Source: Verrucomicrobiota bacterium
GTDB lineage: Bacteria > Verrucomicrobiota > Verrucomicrobiia > Opitutales > Opitutaceae
Direction of reading: 5' to 3'
Assembly (NCBI GenBank): GCA_023426435.1
Contig: JAFAAS010000032.1
Location: forward strand, 1 to 5,236
Length of the DNA: 5,236 nt
In this document: in pieces, positions 5,085 to 5,236 of the stretch
How the letters are laid out: every line of letters starts with the position of its first letter
Position numbering within the stretch: position 1 is the first letter of the stretch
The notes under the pieces: generated by a model
What the model saw: the letters and a program-made list of their open reading frames with translations, nothing else
Told to the model about the DNA's origin: nothing
Databases searched by the model: none
Made by a program: the position numbers and the translations under genes

Positions 5085-5236
5085 ATGAGCGTCACACTGC
5101 ATGCGCCGGCGAAGTTGAACCTGTTTCTCGCGATTACGGGAAGGCGGGCGGATGGGTTTCACGAACTCGTGTCGGTGGTGGCGCCGCTCACGTGGGGCGA
5201 CACGCTTCGCGTGGAGCAGGGGGGAAGGGGCAGGGA
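5085..5236 (+). CDS. ispE: 4-diphosphocytidyl-2-C-methyl-D-erythritol kinase, N-terminal part
   Basis: Only the first 50 or so residues are in the window; the gene continues past the right edge. IspE is a GHMP-family kinase that phosphorylates CDP-ME with ATP, the step between IspD and IspF. The visible part holds the IspE signature APAKLNLFLAITGRRADGFHEL, written here as APAKLNLFL followed by ITGRRADGFHEL, and then WGDTLRVE. With the ATG at 5085 the catalytic Lys is residue 10, as in E. coli. An in-frame ATG at 5079 would add Met-Arg and cannot be excluded. The usual Tyr of DGYHEL, which stacks on cytosine, is Phe here, so the aromatic ring is kept. It is divergent from pyrF and is the only + strand gene in the window. 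Confidence 0.9.
   Translation, partial: MSVTLHAPAKLNLFLAITGRRADGFHELVSVVAPLTWGDTLRVEQGGRGR

Noticed and set aside
4970..5095. Longer pyrF starting at GTG 5095
   Set aside because: The extension would run through the palindromic spacer and overlap the ispE start; the ATG at 4969 gives the normal PyrF N-terminus.
3759..5162. 467-residue - strand open frame rich in Arg and Pro
   Set aside because: It overlaps pyrF and ispD in another frame, crosses the repeat-filled spacers and has shadow-frame composition; the true genes have catalytic motifs.
1..5236. tRNA, rRNA, CRISPR, transposase, toxin-antitoxin or defence genes
   Set aside because: No cloverleaf, regular spaced repeats, transposase motifs or matching small open frames could be seen on either strand.

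Overview
The window is GC-rich chromosomal DNA from a bacterium using the MEP (non-mevalonate) isoprenoid pathway. It holds two housekeeping blocks and a pair of oligopeptide-binding lipoproteins. The source is probably Verrucomicrobiota, perhaps Opitutaceae. That rests on extreme GC, C-ending codons and the style of the short intergenic repeats; it is inference, since no marker RNA gene is present.

Layout, right to left. A partial ispE (CDP-ME kinase) starts near 5085 on the + strand and runs off the right edge. Divergently, on the - strand, follow pyrF (4969 to 4277, OMP decarboxylase), ispD (4192 to 3521, CDP-ME synthesis), ispF (3412 to 2933, MEcPP synthase), a complete family-5 solute-binding lipoprotein of OppA type (2837 to 1170) and a second, diverged paralogue (from 1145) that leaves the left edge. 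All five - strand genes point the same way. The first four are separated by gaps of 84 to 108 bp; the two lipoprotein genes are only 24 bp apart and are probably co-transcribed.

Functionally, IspD, IspE and IspF are consecutive MEP-pathway enzymes (MEP to CDP-ME to CDP-MEP to MEcPP). PyrF makes UMP, the precursor of the CTP used by IspD. The two lipoproteins would capture peptides for an Opp-type ABC importer whose permease and ATPase genes are not visible here.

The less ordinary part is the non-coding and repeat structure. Every gap above 50 bp holds a short repeat of a different type: a 21-bp direct repeat, CGTAGC-type elements just behind stop codons, imperfect palindromes, and a GGATTCTTCGC-type element. 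A GCGAAGG/GCAAAGG repeat family lies in or beside the signal-peptide codons of both lipoproteins. An AT-rich repeat appears to have been absorbed in frame into the second lipoprotein. A long imperfect inverted repeat embeds that gene's start codon. None of the six starts has a convincing Shine-Dalgarno sequence. I see no RNA gene, CRISPR, transposase, phage or defence gene, and no convincing new system.
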